A stretch of DNA of 64,000 nucleotides from Lojkania enalia (taxonomy: Eukaryota; Ascomycota; Dothideomycetes; Pleosporales): the NCBI GenBank assembly GCA_010094045.1, contig ML986602.1, forward strand, positions 186,001 through 250,000, written 5' to 3'. The position numbers were made by a program, and so were the translations under genes. This document shows positions 22,779 through 34,016 of this stretch, one piece after another; position 1 is the first letter of the stretch, and every line of letters begins with the position of its first letter. A model generated the notes under the pieces. That model was given only the letters and a program-made list of their open reading frames with translations. It was not told where the DNA came from and ran no database searches.

Positions 22779-25146
22779 GGCGGAGAAGGATATTAGTTAG
22801 CTCTGCTGTATTAAAGATGGGTAAAAGAAAAAAGGAATTGGCCAAGCTGCACAGCAGCGATGAAGAATGAGTGTGGCGAAGAAGAGAACCTGCTGTGAAG
22901 AAACGAAGAGGGAAGGAGAAGAATGAAGTCAAGGACGGGTCATGAGAAGCCGTTCGTAATCAATAGCAGCTGTGGAACCGGTACAATTAAGAGAGCGCGT
23001 ATGGCTAATGGGGCAGTGGGGGTGACGAATCCAGTCCGACTTGAGTCCGAAGGTGGCTCGTGATGGCGTGAGTTCGAGGCCGTTCAGACCAAGGGAGCTG
23101 CACCAAGCCCAGCTTGAAATTACCACGAAGGAGTTGAGACGGGCGTGAAATCGCCCTGAGACGATGAGGCGGTGGGGTGGTTATGCAAATAGCCATTGGA
23201 AACTAACATCAAGCTGCAAGTGGAAAAACCGGGTCGCAATCTAGTAGCTGGCGAGTCAAGGCCAACCAGGGTTCTGGCGTGCGCTGGGTGGGGACGTTGT
23301 GCTAGCATGAATTGCTTAGACTCCTTGAGACAATTGGTGTTGAGTTGGAGAAATGCAACGCACGGGCGAGACAAGAGGCGCTTCAGGATGGCCCGTGTTT
23401 CCTAGCTTCAGCCTATCAGCAGCCAGCATACCTCGATCAGCCGAGAATTATGCTCCCGGCGGTGCGGGAGGCTTGTCTCATCATGGCAGCTTTCTACTTG
23501 AGCCTCGTCGCATCAGTCGCAGACGGCGAGATTTGGTCTGGACGAGAGCGTGGCCGGCTCGTGACCGGACTCTAGCTCCATACCTACAACATGGCACTCG
23601 TCGCCGCTCGCCGCGTGCCTCAAAGCCAGACGAGTCCGTTCTGAGGACTGGGCGACGCGCCGCGCCGCGCTGTTCTGCGACAGCACATCCTCCTCGAGAA
23701 GACTCGTGGTGTCACGACAGTCGCTGGGCAAGGCTTTGAACCACCCAGGCGCGACGCCCGGGCAACTTTTGCGACTGGTCCTGGATCGCCGGACAGGTAG
23801 ACATGTGGTCAGCGCCTCCGCGAAGCCGACGGTCCCGCTCGCTGGCACTTGCGTAGGCGGAAATATGTTGTTCCTCTATCGCCCTGCGTGGCACGACATC
23901 GGACTTCAGGATACCGTTTGTCCTGGATAGGATAGCTAGCGAACTGGCCTATGGTTCAGCGCAGCTATGAGGCGAGGCTGGGCTGTACCCCACCCTTTAC
24001 GGCGGGGCGAACGAGGCTGTAAGTTGAGGGAAAGACATACAGCAAGTACCTAGCAGCCGAACCCTCCATCCGTAGCGCTGGGCTCCCTGATACTGGAGAT
24101 ACCTACGACTGCCTAGCGGGTAGTGAGCTATTTGTACATGTTACCCGCCGGTCCAGCGCTTCCAGGACAAAAATGGAATGCCGCCGGACCGGCGCCATCA
24201 TTGTCACGTGAGTGATCGGATATATGTTGTTCCGCGCCGACTCTGCAACTCTGCCGAGAAGAGACGGTGAGCACGACAATGCACAACATCGTGTCTTCCT
24301 CGCAGTCCTCGGGGCCCCAGGCAAACCAGTGCTCCGGCATTTATCCTGCACCTCCAATAGAGGGGCCTGCGAGTATTAAAGTACCTCTATCTGCGCTCCT
24401 GCTCGCGCGCAGCCTGTGGTCCTGCTGCGGTCCTACTGCGGTCCTGCTGCAATCCTCCTGCACCCTCAACAGCCCAACCCTCTCGCCACCGCGAATGAGG
24501 GTCGCTTCGGACGAGGCCTGCTTATTTCGGGACGGCTCGCGCGCTGTATATAAGATGATCTGGATGATCTGGCACCATACAACTCGCTGTTGACAACAGC
24601 TCGCTGCGAACGCATCCCCTCGTGAAAGAAGCGAGTCACGGTTGCCCACGTCGCCTGCGTCAAACTAACCCCCAAGGGTGTGATGTGCCCTACTGACACT
24701 CGCCCAACTCCCGCCCACCGCGGCCATATATTGCAAACCTCTACTAATGCGGTTCGGAATGCAGTATGCTAATTGCCAGCACATCAAAAGCCTTCGTCAA
24801 GCCTTTAGAGATAGCCTGTTCTGCTCGCCAGGATCTCGGGATGGAGTCCGCCCCGTCCCACACCCAAATGTAGCCCGCTTCCCTGCGGACGCAGTACATC
24901 TAAGATGGAGTGATGCTCCTGGAACGAACTTCCTTTCACTGTCATCTCGCCCACGCTTTCCCCTCTCTATGCTGAGATGCCCGTTTTGCTTTTTTGCGTC
25001 TTGCTTGGGCTCTCTGTGCCCTCCTCCACCAATAGCCACGGGATTTCCGTCTGCATTTGGTATCCCACAGTCTTGCGCCATTTCCTTCGTCCCTCATTGA
25101 TCATTTAGTTGTACACCTGACAGGCCAGCTTTTCACACTCGCAGTA
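22779..25146. other. Divergent intergenic region, 2.4 kb
   Basis: Promoter space for the membrane protein (minus) and the pseudokinase (plus). It is moderately GC-rich with many overlapping short frames of no coding quality. Near 24418-24455 a short imperfect repeat of the type tcctgctgc/tactgcggtcc occurs. No supported gene. Confidence 0.5.
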
Positions 25147-27132
25147 ATGCAGCACAACTCCAAATCCCCTTGGCGATTGCCGCTCTCGCCTGGGGCGGAA
25201 TATCCAAAACCCCAGTATAACCTTCAGCATACCATTTCCATGGTAAATCTACACGAAGACCCCTCGTGGTATGCCAATCGAGGTCCTCCATCACCTACTG
25301 CTTCCTCAGTCTCATCAACAACAAGTCGAAGTGCAACACCAACTACCTCGAATAACCCCTGGTCAAGTGTTATGGCAAACCCTAACTCAACCATTTCCTC
25401 CAGTTCGACCGGCTCTTCACCTAAGGACAGCCCCAACCGTACCCCGCAATATACAAGTCGATCAACCACCCCAGTTGCCCCTCAACCACTCAGACCTATC
25501 ATTCCCTCTACAGGTTTTATCCCTATGAGTCCCCCACCTTCATCATCAGGCGACAATTTTCGCGTTTCTGAGTACCCAGGCTCGCCGGTACCAAGTTTTC
25601 CTGGTTCACCAAATCCTTATCGCCAGAATGTGGCTACTGTCCCTCTATTGAATGGACTCATTACTCCTGCTATTCTCTCCCAAGGTCACTCATTATCCGG
25701 TTGGTTCTATGATTTGTCTCGGCGCCAGGGTTGGGAACCACAATATGCCAAGAAAGTGTGGCAATGGAGCCTATCGAATCCCAGAACCGCGCTTCTTCTG
25801 GTTCTATGTGACGATGTTGCTTCGTGGCGTCAAGCAATGTTTTTTGATCTCAGAGATGAGAAGCTACCATTCACAGAAGATGCACTTGACTTAATTGTCG
25901 AGAATCCGCGAAAAGTGGTGGACTTGCAATGGCGAGTCACGGCCAAAGAACTTCCCTTAAACGGATCCCATGTCGACTTCAACCCAAGAGAAACAGTTCC
26001 GTTACGGCAACTAAGTCCGATGAAAAGTGGCAATTCTTTGGAAAAGAGTGTTGACAAAGTCCAGATGTTGGGGTCCAGCGATGACCGCATACTAGTGCGA
26101 AAGCGTTTCGTGCTTACTCGGCCAGCACAGAAAGCTGTGCTCTTGAAGCAGATACAAGACTTCAAACAATTTGATCATAAGAACATTGGTAAAATCCTTT
26201 GTTCCTATGCTCAGCCAAGTCACGTTGGAATTGTGACAACTGCAGCCCAGTATTCCTTGGATCATTATCTATCCCTCCCCAGTGACAGTAACCGGCCGAG
26301 AGTGCTTCTAGACTGGATGCATGACCTCTCCAGCGCTCTTCAGTATCTTCATACCCAATCGATATCTCATCGCAATATTCGACCTCGTAAAATCCTCATT
26401 GACGGATCAAGGATTTTCTTTGCGGCATTCGGCATCGGACAGAATAGTGACACGTTCAGTCCTACGGCAACTACCGCTCAGCGTATGGACCAGCTTCAAG
26501 CGTATTTCCAGGATCAAACCTATATATATGCTGCCCCAGAGTCTATCGTTTCGCGCGGCAAGAAGCCGGGACGCCCGGCGGACGTGTTTTCTTTGGGTTG
26601 CATATTCCTGACTATGATGACGGTCGTTCAAAACCAACCTCTCTCCCTATTCACGCAATACCGGGCAGGATCATCACATGATGCATCATTCCATGCTCAC
26701 CTAGATCGCGTAGGGAGCTGGCGAACCAGGCTCCATGCATCCGCGAATTCGGGGCTCCGGAATGGCATTATCGGATCCGGCCGGAAACAGCGGCAATTGA
26801 AATTGGAGGCTGACTGGCTTCACATTATAGACAAGATGTTGCAGAGTGAGAGCACCAAAAGAATAAAAATGAGGACGATACTATCGTATCTGACCGAGCT
26901 TGGGGAGGGAAAGTTGACTGGCAACCGGAGACGAAGCATGGATGGAGGCTACACCGGACAAACTACGGCTGTTCTGGGTATTAATGTCAATGGTGTGAAT
27001 GGGGCAACTGGCAGTAATGGAGTGGTCAGTGTCGCCAGCAGCAATACAGAGCGGAAGCCAGAATTGAGCGTATTTGATGGGTACTTTCAACGACAGCAGC
27101 GCGGATACGAGCAGAATGGAGTGACATGGTAA
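25147..27132 (+). CDS. Kinase-fold protein with degenerate active site (pseudokinase)
   Basis: Single exon; 661 aa from the ATG at 25147, which I prefer because the 30 extra residues available from 25057 read like leader sequence. The N-terminal ~180 residues are Ser/Thr/Pro-rich and disordered. A small folded segment follows (about 185-270; GWFYDLSRRQGWEPQYAKKVW). The kinase-like domain spans about 315-605. The lobes are recognisable (VLLDWMHDLSSALQYLH, YAAPESIVS, PADVFSLGCIFLTMM), but key residues are gone. The catalytic loop reads HRNIRPRK, with Asn410 for the catalytic Asp and Lys for the metal-binding Asn. DFG has become AFG (Ala427). The helix C Glu is not evident. The tail is Gly/Asn-rich. 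A scaffold or regulatory role is likely. I do not recognise a named fungal family. Confidence 0.82.
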   Translation: MQHNSKSPWRLPLSPGAEYPKPQYNLQHTISMVNLHEDPSWYANRGPPSPTASSVSSTTSRSATPTTSNNPWSSVMANPNSTISSSSTGSSPKDSPNRTPQYTSRSTTPVAPQPLRPIIPSTGFIPMSPPPSSSGDNFRVSEYPGSPVPSFPGSPNPYRQNVATVPLLNGLITPAILSQGHSLSGWFYDLSRRQGWEPQYAKKVWQWSLSNPRTALLLVLCDDVASWRQAMFFDLRDEKLPFTEDALDLIVENPRKVVDLQWRVTAKELPLNGSHVDFNPRETVPLRQLSPMKSGNSLEKSVDKVQMLGSSDDRILVRKRFVLTRPAQKAVLLKQIQDFKQFDHKNIGKILCSYAQPSHVGIVTTAAQYSLDHYLSLPSDSNRPRVLLDWMHDLSSALQYLHTQSISHRNIRPRKILIDGSRIFFAAFGIGQNSDTFSPTATTAQRMDQLQAYFQDQTYIYAAPESIVSRGKKPGRPADVFSLGCIFLTMMTVVQNQPLSLFTQYRAGSSHDASFHAHLDRVGSWRTRLHASANSGLRNGIIGSGRKQRQLKLEADWLHIIDKMLQSESTKRIKMRTILSYLTELGEGKLTGNRRRSMDGGYTGQTTAVLGINVNGVNGATGSNGVVSVASSNTERKPELSVFDGYFQRQQRGYEQNGVTW

Positions 27133-28715
27133 AGCGCCGATCCACTTACTAAGGGAACCCTTATACAACAAGACGCTGTATACCAGAGCACGGAATTTTT
27201 CCAAGCATGACGAATACAGAGATAAGAGCGACGACTAGAACATATAAGAAGTGGCAAATAATCTCAAATCATTACTTTTAATATTTTTTTTTTTTTTTTT
27301 TTTTTAATTTAATCTTTTCTTCTTTAGAGTTTGGCATTTCCCGTGCAGATTCCTTCTGGGTCGGCCCTTTGATACCCTTTACGCATTTCGTTTTCGATTT
27401 TCCAATTTTGCACATCTTTGTATATGCATGTCTGAAGCGTTTGGCATCTTGTTATTGGCGGATCGTTGACGCTATGTATGGCTGCATTGAGGATATGATG
27501 CATTTTGTTGCGTTTGGGGAATGGGTTTCATTGACTCACTTTCTACTTTATTTTTATCAAATTTTTTTTTTACACACTTTTCATAGTTTTCTGGTTTTTT
27601 TTTTTTTTTTATTGTTTAAGAGACTGTGATTGCACATTTTGGCGTATTTGGGTAGATGGCGGGCTTCATGCTTTGCTATTCCTTTTTTAAACACCTGAAG
27701 GGGATTCTTTTCGTATTGTTCTTTGGGTATATTTGATGTTTTTGGTTTTTATTGTCTTGGTGGGGAGAGGGGGTCTGTAGAGAGGTGCATGAATAGGATG
27801 AATTGGATGGGTAGGATGGATAGAATGAGATTTGTATATGTTTAAGATGTCTCTCGGCTTTTCGTTGATTAAGTGCTGTATGTCTCGCTCTTGTCGGACA
27901 GGGATGATTCGATGGGATATCGAACTTCATTCCCCCTTTGTTTTGTCGAGGAGAACTACGAGGAAAGCGTATCACCCGGTCACGTAGTTGTCGGGAACCC
28001 GACGTCGGATAGAGTATGTGCACCGGCGCTATGTGGTTCGGCATATGTACACTTGGGCATTTGTTCCAAAGCTCGCTTGTTCTGTCGCTTTCTTATAGAG
28101 GGGATTTGATTCGACGTCCTGTCCAGGGTAGTGGATATTATTTTCTGGTGTAGATTTTGCGGATAGCGAGGGTGCGGTGTTATGTAGATGGCATATATGT
28201 ACTTGAGTCTGTTGAGGCGGTGGTGGTTTGATAGTAGTAGTAGGAGGAGTAGTGCACTAGGTACGGATGACTTATGATTTGTGCGGGAAAGCTAGATGGA
28301 TGTCGAATGTATCATGTGGAATAGTGGGATCGTTCAGGTTTCGATGTTTTTTTTGCTATTACTGTGCGGCCTACTATTTTTATACTTGAATTTTAGGTCA
28401 TTCAGAATAGAAGGGCTTGAGAATCTATTCCTGTTACTGCATGTAAACAATGATTCTAAAAGGGGTCGTTGTGAATGATATGGTGAATTTGCACACGCCA
28501 ATGCCAAAGCGCGTGAGACCTATGATATGATACGACACATATGATACATTGCGCTTTCCCGCGCTTCTTTTCTTCCTACACTCCTCCTCTCCACCGCATT
28601 GCAAATCCCACCGTTCAAAATACACATGTGGAATGGAATAGCCTAATCCCTATCCCCGTCTTGCCAGACAGAAAACGCAAAATCCAAAGTGCGGCTTACC
28701 ATGGCCCTCGCTGTC
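27133..28715. other. Convergent intergenic region, 1.6 kb
   Basis: T-rich 3' region of the pseudokinase and mL44 genes. T runs lie near 27283-27305 and 27595-27610. Nothing else supported. Confidence 0.55.
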
Positions 28716-29957
28716 TTATACGATTACCTCTCCACAGTCCACCATGTTGGGTTTCCATTTGCTGGTATCGACTTCGCCCTCTGTTGAGCTCGGCACAGTG
28801 ACTTCTAGGGGTTTGTAGAGGTACCATGCTTTCAGCGCCGCTGCCGCTGCCCTTATCCTCGCTTCGTTCAGCGAACTTCCTGCGCCTTCGCCAAGTTTGT
28901 CCTTGCCGGAGTATACGCCGACGATAAATACAGGGTGGTTGCTGTGTCGTCCGGTTTCCGAGATGAGTCGCGCCACGGGAGCCTCGAATCCTTCTCGTGC
29001 ACAGAGCCGCGAGAGATCGCGGGTCGGGGTGCGGAAGTCGAAAAGCTTGTCCATGTCTAGATGGCGGCTGAGGAAGTGGTCTCGGAAGAACCGTTTCGTG
29101 AGCGGTCGTCCGAGGTGTAGGTATAACGACCCAATCAAAGCGCGCACAAACGACTGCGCAGCCTCCTCTATCGGTACGGGCATGCCCTGCAGCTGCTGAG
29201 CATCCGGCCTCGATGCTGTCGAGCCGAATTCATCGCTCTTGAGAATCTTGTTGGTCATGGTTACGTTCCATTTCCATGGCGCTTGCTTGCCCTTTAGTAG
29301 GGTTGGGAGATCGTCTCCGGACCGTAATCGCTTGAATTGGAGAAGTCCAGGGTCTATTTCGCCTCCAGGCTCAGCCGCGGCTTCGATGCCCCATTCGCTG
29401 GCTACGGTCGCTAATGCTTTGGGACCAATGTATGCCCACTGTGCTGCAAAGACTACTGACATGGGGAGTCTCGGATAATTGCAAAGGATATGCTCAGTAG
29501 TGTAGTAGCCAAGCAGGTTGGCACCCAGTATAGATAGGGAGCCATTGTTGAAGGTAGGATCCGGGTCTGCGGAAGGGTGTATGAGAGTTCGAGCGAGGGT
29601 TTGGAGGGGAAAGCGCGGCGGGAGGGAGAGTCGACTACGGAGAGCAGCTAGTTTAGCAGACTTTAGGGCAGCGGATGGGTGCGGTGATGGAAGGAGCTCG
29701 AGGGGAGTATGGCGAGGAGACGTCCAGGTAGAGGATGGGAAATCATTTGCTGAACTTTCTACTTCTTCAACTATCGATTCGATCTCAAAATTTGAGGCTT
29801 CACGTGCCGCAGCGGTCGATTGAAGTCTTGATTGTATCCGGTAATTATGCAGTGTGATGGTCTTTTGGAAACGTACTACATGGGGACATAGTGGGCGGCG
29901 CGGGGAGGGCGGAGCGAGCAATTGTGTGCCGCATCTTGCTATGCGTATTCGCTTCAT
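28716..29957 (-). CDS. mrpl3: Mitochondrial large ribosomal subunit protein mL44 (Mrpl3)
   Basis: Single exon, 413 aa. The Arg-rich, acid-poor N-terminus (MKRIRIARCGTQLLAPPSPRR...) suits a mitochondrial presequence. Residues ~110-300 form the RNase III-like domain (LARTLIHPSAD, LSILGANLLGYYTTEHIL, AAQSFVRALIGSLYLHLGR). The double-stranded RNA-binding domain covers about 325-395 (VARLISETGRHSNHPVFIVGVYSGKDKLG, with SLNEARIRAAAAALKAWYL). Fungal Mrpl3 has this layout and is a structural protein near the exit of the mitochondrial large subunit, without RNase activity. It is divergent from the small one-TM gene (219 bp between ATGs). Confidence 0.93.
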   Translation of the reverse strand: MKRIRIARCGTQLLAPPSPRRPLCPHVVRFQKTITLHNYRIQSRLQSTAAAREASNFEIESIVEEVESSANDFPSSTWTSPRHTPLELLPSPHPSAALKSAKLAALRSRLSLPPRFPLQTLARTLIHPSADPDPTFNNGSLSILGANLLGYYTTEHILCNYPRLPMSVVFAAQWAYIGPKALATVASEWGIEAAAEPGGEIDPGLLQFKRLRSGDDLPTLLKGKQAPWKWNVTMTNKILKSDEFGSTASRPDAQQLQGMPVPIEEAAQSFVRALIGSLYLHLGRPLTKRFFRDHFLSRHLDMDKLFDFRTPTRDLSRLCAREGFEAPVARLISETGRHSNHPVFIVGVYSGKDKLGEGAGSSLNEARIRAAAAALKAWYLYKPLEVTVPSSTEGEVDTSKWKPNMVDCGEVIV

Positions 29958-30176
29958 TAAAACAAGGTAGAAGAGAAAGAGAAGAAATTAAAGAAGGCAA
30001 GGGAATCTAGGCAATGGATCGCTGGTCGTGTGTCTCCTGTCCGCTCAGTCGCATGTTCCAAAATTTCCAGACCGCCAAGAAACGCTATTATGTAAGACAG
30101 CGCTCAACTCGAACCTCATCCCGGAGGCGGGAAGCTAGAAACAACACCGAATATCCACGAATAACACGACTTCACC
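29958..30176. promoter_or_regulatory. Bidirectional promoter, mL44 / small one-TM protein
   Basis: 219 bp lie between divergent ATGs, so both promoters must be here. No TATA box is obvious. Confidence 0.5.
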
Positions 30177-30555
30177 ATGGGAGGCGGAGGAAAGATCCCG
30201 TAAGCTTGTAATTACAATGCCATCCTCGGCGCCTCTAATATGATGTTCCGCGCAGGTATCCAAAGCACGTCTGGTCGCCAGCCGGTGGTTGGTATGCCCA
30301 ACCAGCCAACTGGAAAGCAAACACCGCCATCATGTTCGCCGTTATCACGGGCATATGTGCTGCAGCGTGGAGCTTAAGCGCCAACCGGGAATATCGAGAT
30401 AAAATGCCGGAGCCCCACAGGTTTTTCCCGAGTCGAAAGTACGACATTGGTTGCACGCTTATTTTAGGCTTGAAATTAGCTAACAACAGCACAGTTGGAG
30501 CAAGCAGATCATCGAGCACGAACGGAAGGCAAAAGAGTGGGAACAAAAGGACTGA
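30177..30555 (+). CDS. Small conserved one-TM protein, 88 aa (likely mitochondrial)
   Basis: Spliced model: join(30177..30199, 30256..30438, 30495..30555). The first exon is 23 bp (MGGGGKI plus two bases). Introns of 56 bp each (GTAAGC and GTACGA donors, CAG acceptors) keep the frame. The product starts MGGGGKIPYPKHVWSPAGGWY, has one TM at about residues 30-50 (ANTAIMFAVITGICAAAWSL), and ends in a charged tail (REYRDKMPEPHRFFPSR, then WSKQIIEHERKAKEWE). I recognise it as a small conserved fungal protein. The layout resembles accessory subunits of respiratory complex I, but I cannot name the subunit. Its partner in the bidirectional promoter is a mitochondrial ribosomal protein, which agrees with a mitochondrial role. 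Its stop is 69 bp from the MAK32-like stop. Confidence 0.8.
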
Positions 30556-30624
30556 GAGCAATAGGCAGGCATGGGAGAATGGTGAACCAATTGTGGTGTC
30601 CTTGTGGTGTTTGCTGGAAGCACG

Positions 30625-31787
30625 CTAAGGTTGTACATATTTCTCCAGCCTTTGTTTGAAATCCCAAAGCCTGTCCTCGACACGAACGTTATTCCATGTC
30701 TCACCCTGTGGAATGTGAGACAAGACCGGCATCCCGACCTGTTCAATCGCAAAGCTGGCGGAAATTGATCCCCATATTGCACCTTGGACAAGATTGTTAA
30801 TGCTAGGCGGAGAGCCTCCTCTCACTAGCCCAATTGCTAATCCACCTAGGAAACCATTGCCTCCTCCAGTGGGATCTATTACCTTCTCAGGAGACTGATG
30901 ATATGCAGGCATCCATTTTTGAAAGCCTTGGCGAGCAACGAGGCAGCCATCTTTAGCTGCTCGAACGACAACACAGCCTTGACCGTTAGCGCCTATACCA
31001 TTCTGCAGCAATTGACCACACAGTTTTTCGATCAGGCGATAGTCAACATGTCCGTTCTGGCCATTGGTGTCTTCTCCAAAAAAGGCACCGAGTTCGGAAT
31101 GATTTGGGCTAACCACGTCAACATACTTAAGCGCTTTAAAGCAATTCGTAAGCTCTTCTACAGTGCAGAGATCAGGCACCGGCTCCCAGATGAATAGAGG
31201 CCTATTTTCGGACCCCACGTGTGGAAATTGGTCGCGCAAAGCCATAATGTTCTCAACTAGGTCAATGCAACGCAGAGGGTGGCAGATGAGATGGAAAGAC
31301 TTGGACCAAAGCAACTGTGTGTTAGCTAGAGCATGATGATCAAGTCGTAGCTTTGGGGTCGTGTAACGGAATGCTGCATGGAATCTCAGACACAATTAAG
31401 CGAATCTAGCATAGATGTGTACCTCTGTGCTCGTTCTCGCCGTAGCTGTTCCATCCTCGCGTTGTGAGTCGACGGGGTGTTTCGCGTAGTAGACAGCCCG
31501 TATCCCACTGAGCAATGCTTTGCCGGAGCTCGGAGGGGAAGTCAGATCCACAGTCGACGATCCATCCCACAGCTCGGGATTTTGGGGGCGGGGAAAATAT
31601 TCGGGCTCCCAGCGCAGAGTATGATCCCGCACCGCCAATGATGTTGGTCACGGGCGGAATCGGGGGAGGAAATTCGATCTCATCTGAAATAGATGAGCAA
31701 TACCATTCTACTGGTCGCACAGTATAACGGTGTACCTATTATGAACATTCCGAGGGTGCAAAAGTCAATGCCGCCTTCCTCACCCAT
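30625..31787 (-). CDS. mak32: PfkB-family sugar kinase, Mak32-like
   Basis: Spliced model: complement(30625..31373, 31423..31683, 31736..31787), 353 aa, introns 52 and 49 bp, both phase 1. The N-terminus MGEEGGIDFCTLGMFII, VTNIIGGAGSYSALGARIF and VGWIVDCGSDFP mark the ribokinase fold. YVDVVSPNHSELGAFFG and VIDPTGGGNGFLGGLAIGL mark the C-terminal part. The second PfkB signature normally reads GAGD; here it is GGGN, with Asn277 in place of the catalytic Asp. From memory, Mak32-like proteins may share this feature. In yeast Mak32 is needed for stable L-A virus particles; its substrate is unknown. An alternative acceptor 10 bp upstream at intron 2 (GAG) would need a different phase and is less likely. 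Confidence 0.85.
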
Positions 31788-32139
31788 GGTATTGTTGGAG
31801 GAGGGCGTGAAACGTTGACGACGACGACGACGCTGCTGGGTTGAGCGGGTTGAGTGGCTGCTGCCGGGGGAGTTTCGTTCTTGGCGCTCGCCTCTAGCGC
31901 ATAGACACAGGAGAAGCATCAACCTGCTGCATCACATTTATTGCGTCGCACCCGCGAACCACCAGGCCCGACCTGCGAACGAGTCTCTCTCCCGCCCCTG
32001 TGATCTATTCCTATTACACGTTCCTTCTAGAAGCAAGGTGTACAGCGCGCCACAAGCTGCGGGTGTTCGTCATCTGCCCCTTCCTCGAGCTTGCAGCTTC
32101 AGTGCCCTATCAATTGCGTCGCACCTCCCCACAATCTTT
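31788..32139. promoter_or_regulatory. Bidirectional promoter, MAK32-like / SRV2
   Basis: 352 bp lie between divergent ATGs. Just before the SRV2 start there is pyrimidine-rich sequence. No TATA box seen. Confidence 0.5.
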
Positions 32140-34016
32140 ATGGCCACCAACAACATGAACAATCTGACGACTCTTATAAAGCGGTGCGTAGGCTCTCGTA
32201 TGTTGCCAGCATGAGCAAGCTTCACTGTATTCGAGCATGACCCAGTACAATTTCTCTCATGACGGCCTTCGAGCCCCGGTCCGTGTAGAAGGCAGCATGC
32301 TGACCACGGTGATTCGCAGACTCGAGGCTGCCACGTCTCGTCTGGAAGACATAGCTTCATCGTCTGTTGGTTTCGATATTAGCGCTTCTAATGGCGGTGG
32401 TGTCGCAACGCCTGGAGGCTCGACTGCCCGTCCATCTCTCTCCGAAGCTTCAACCCCGAAAGCCGCCGAGAGCCTTCCTCCTTCGATCCAAGCGTACGAT
32501 GCACTGCTGAACAATGAGCTCAAGACATGGCTAGACCTGAGCAGCAAATTGGGGGATGTCATCAATCGTCAGGTATGGTGGGTATAGCTCAGGTCAGAGG
32601 CATCACAGCTGACCCGATGTAAAGGCACAAGCTGTGAAGCAGGCTTTTACCGCACAACGACAGTTCCTCCTCGTTTCTACCAAAGCAAAGAAGCCGGACA
32701 TAGCGACCTGCATGGAAATCCTGAAGGACCTCCAAGCGGCCATGGAAAAGGCTGATGAGGTCCAACAAGCTAACCGTGAGCCCGCCCTACGGGATCCTCT
32801 TAAAATGGTCGCAGATGGTGTAGGAGCTCTAGGGTGGGTGACCGTAGAGGGTAACCCGAAGCCGCACGAGCACATTACCGAAATGTTCGGCGGAGCCCAG
32901 ATGTATGGAAACAAAGTACTAAGAGAGTACAAGGAAAAGTAGGTGGCTGCGCTGTGCTCGGGACCATGTATCCTGACCTTTCTAGACCGGACAAGACCAA
33001 TGTCGAATGGGTTCAGGCCTATTACAAGCTGTTCAAAGCGCTTTCCGAGTACGCAAAGAAGTTCCACCTCACTGCCGTTGCTTGGAACAAGGATGGCATT
33101 GATGCCAAAGAAGCCGCGAAGCAGGTTGCGAGCTCTTCCTCCGGTGCGCCAACCTCAAGTATTCCGCCCCCTCCTCCCCCTCCACCAGGAGGAATTCCCC
33201 CGCCGCCTGGCCCTCCCCCACCACCTGGTCCACCACCGCCGCCGGGCATGGCTCCGGCGCCAAAGTCCAAGGCTCCCGATATGGGCGCCGTATTCAGTGA
33301 TTTGAATAAAGGAGAGGCCGTTACGGCCGGCTTGAGGAAGGTTGATGCCAGCCAGATGACGCACAAAAACCCATCATTGCGAGCAAACGCACCTGTACCG
33401 ACGCGAAGTGATAGCAGTGGGTCGTTGCGAAGCAAGAGCCCTGCGCCGCCTGGAAAGAAGCCGAAGCCGGAAAGTATGCGGACGAAGAAGCCACCAAAGA
33501 AGGAGCTGGATAGCAATAAATGGATAATTGTATGTCTTTACAAAATTCCAGCCAGTTGCGTAGCGATACTAACGAGATTGGTAGGAAAATTTCGACAGTC
33601 CCAGCGAGGTGGTTGAGATCGACGCTGAAATTAACCATTCGATCCTTATCTCTCGCTGCAAGAACACCACCCTTCGGATTAATGGCAAGGCAAATGCCAT
33701 CTCAATAGATAACTCGTCTCGCGCATCCCTCATTATCGACTCGCTAGTCAGCTCGGTTGATGTTATTAAATGCCCCAACTTCGCCCTTCAGGTCCTTGGC
33801 TCACTACCAACGGTCCTCCTCGATCAAGTCGATGGCGCAACAATTTACCTGTCGAAAGAGTCGCTCAACACCGAAATATTCACTAGCAAATCTAGTAGTA
33901 TCAACATCAACCTGCCAACTGAAGATGATTATGTAGAAAACCCCGTCCCCGAACAGTTCAAGAGCTATGTCAGGGACGGCAAGTTGATAAGCGAGATTGT
34001 GGAACATGCCGGATAG
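32140..34016 (+). CDS. srv2: Adenylyl cyclase-associated protein (CAP/Srv2)
   Basis: Spliced model: join(32140..32183, 32320..32572, 32625..32938, 32986..33529, 33585..34016), 528 aa. Exon 1 codes MATNNMNNLTTLIK and joins RLEAATSRLEDIA, the cyclase-binding RLE motif. The helical folded domain covers about 65-240 (EHITEMFGGAQMYGNKVLREYKEK). A poly-proline tract (P1) is at about 263-295. A WH2-type actin-binding segment follows (LNKGEAVTAGLRKV). The C-terminal beta-helix CARP domain spans about 370-528 (ILISRCKNTTLRINGKANAI; LNTEIFTSKSSSININLP). CAP recycles actin monomers with cofilin and couples Ras to adenylyl cyclase in fungi. Donors include GTGCGT and GTAGGT. Without exon 1, an unspliced ATG at 32237 would give a wrong N-terminus. 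Confidence 0.94.

Noticed and set aside
29800..29900. A possible intron near the mL44 N-terminus (GTACGT donor).
   Set aside because: Removing the 50 bp candidate breaks the frame, and the unspliced frame is continuous.
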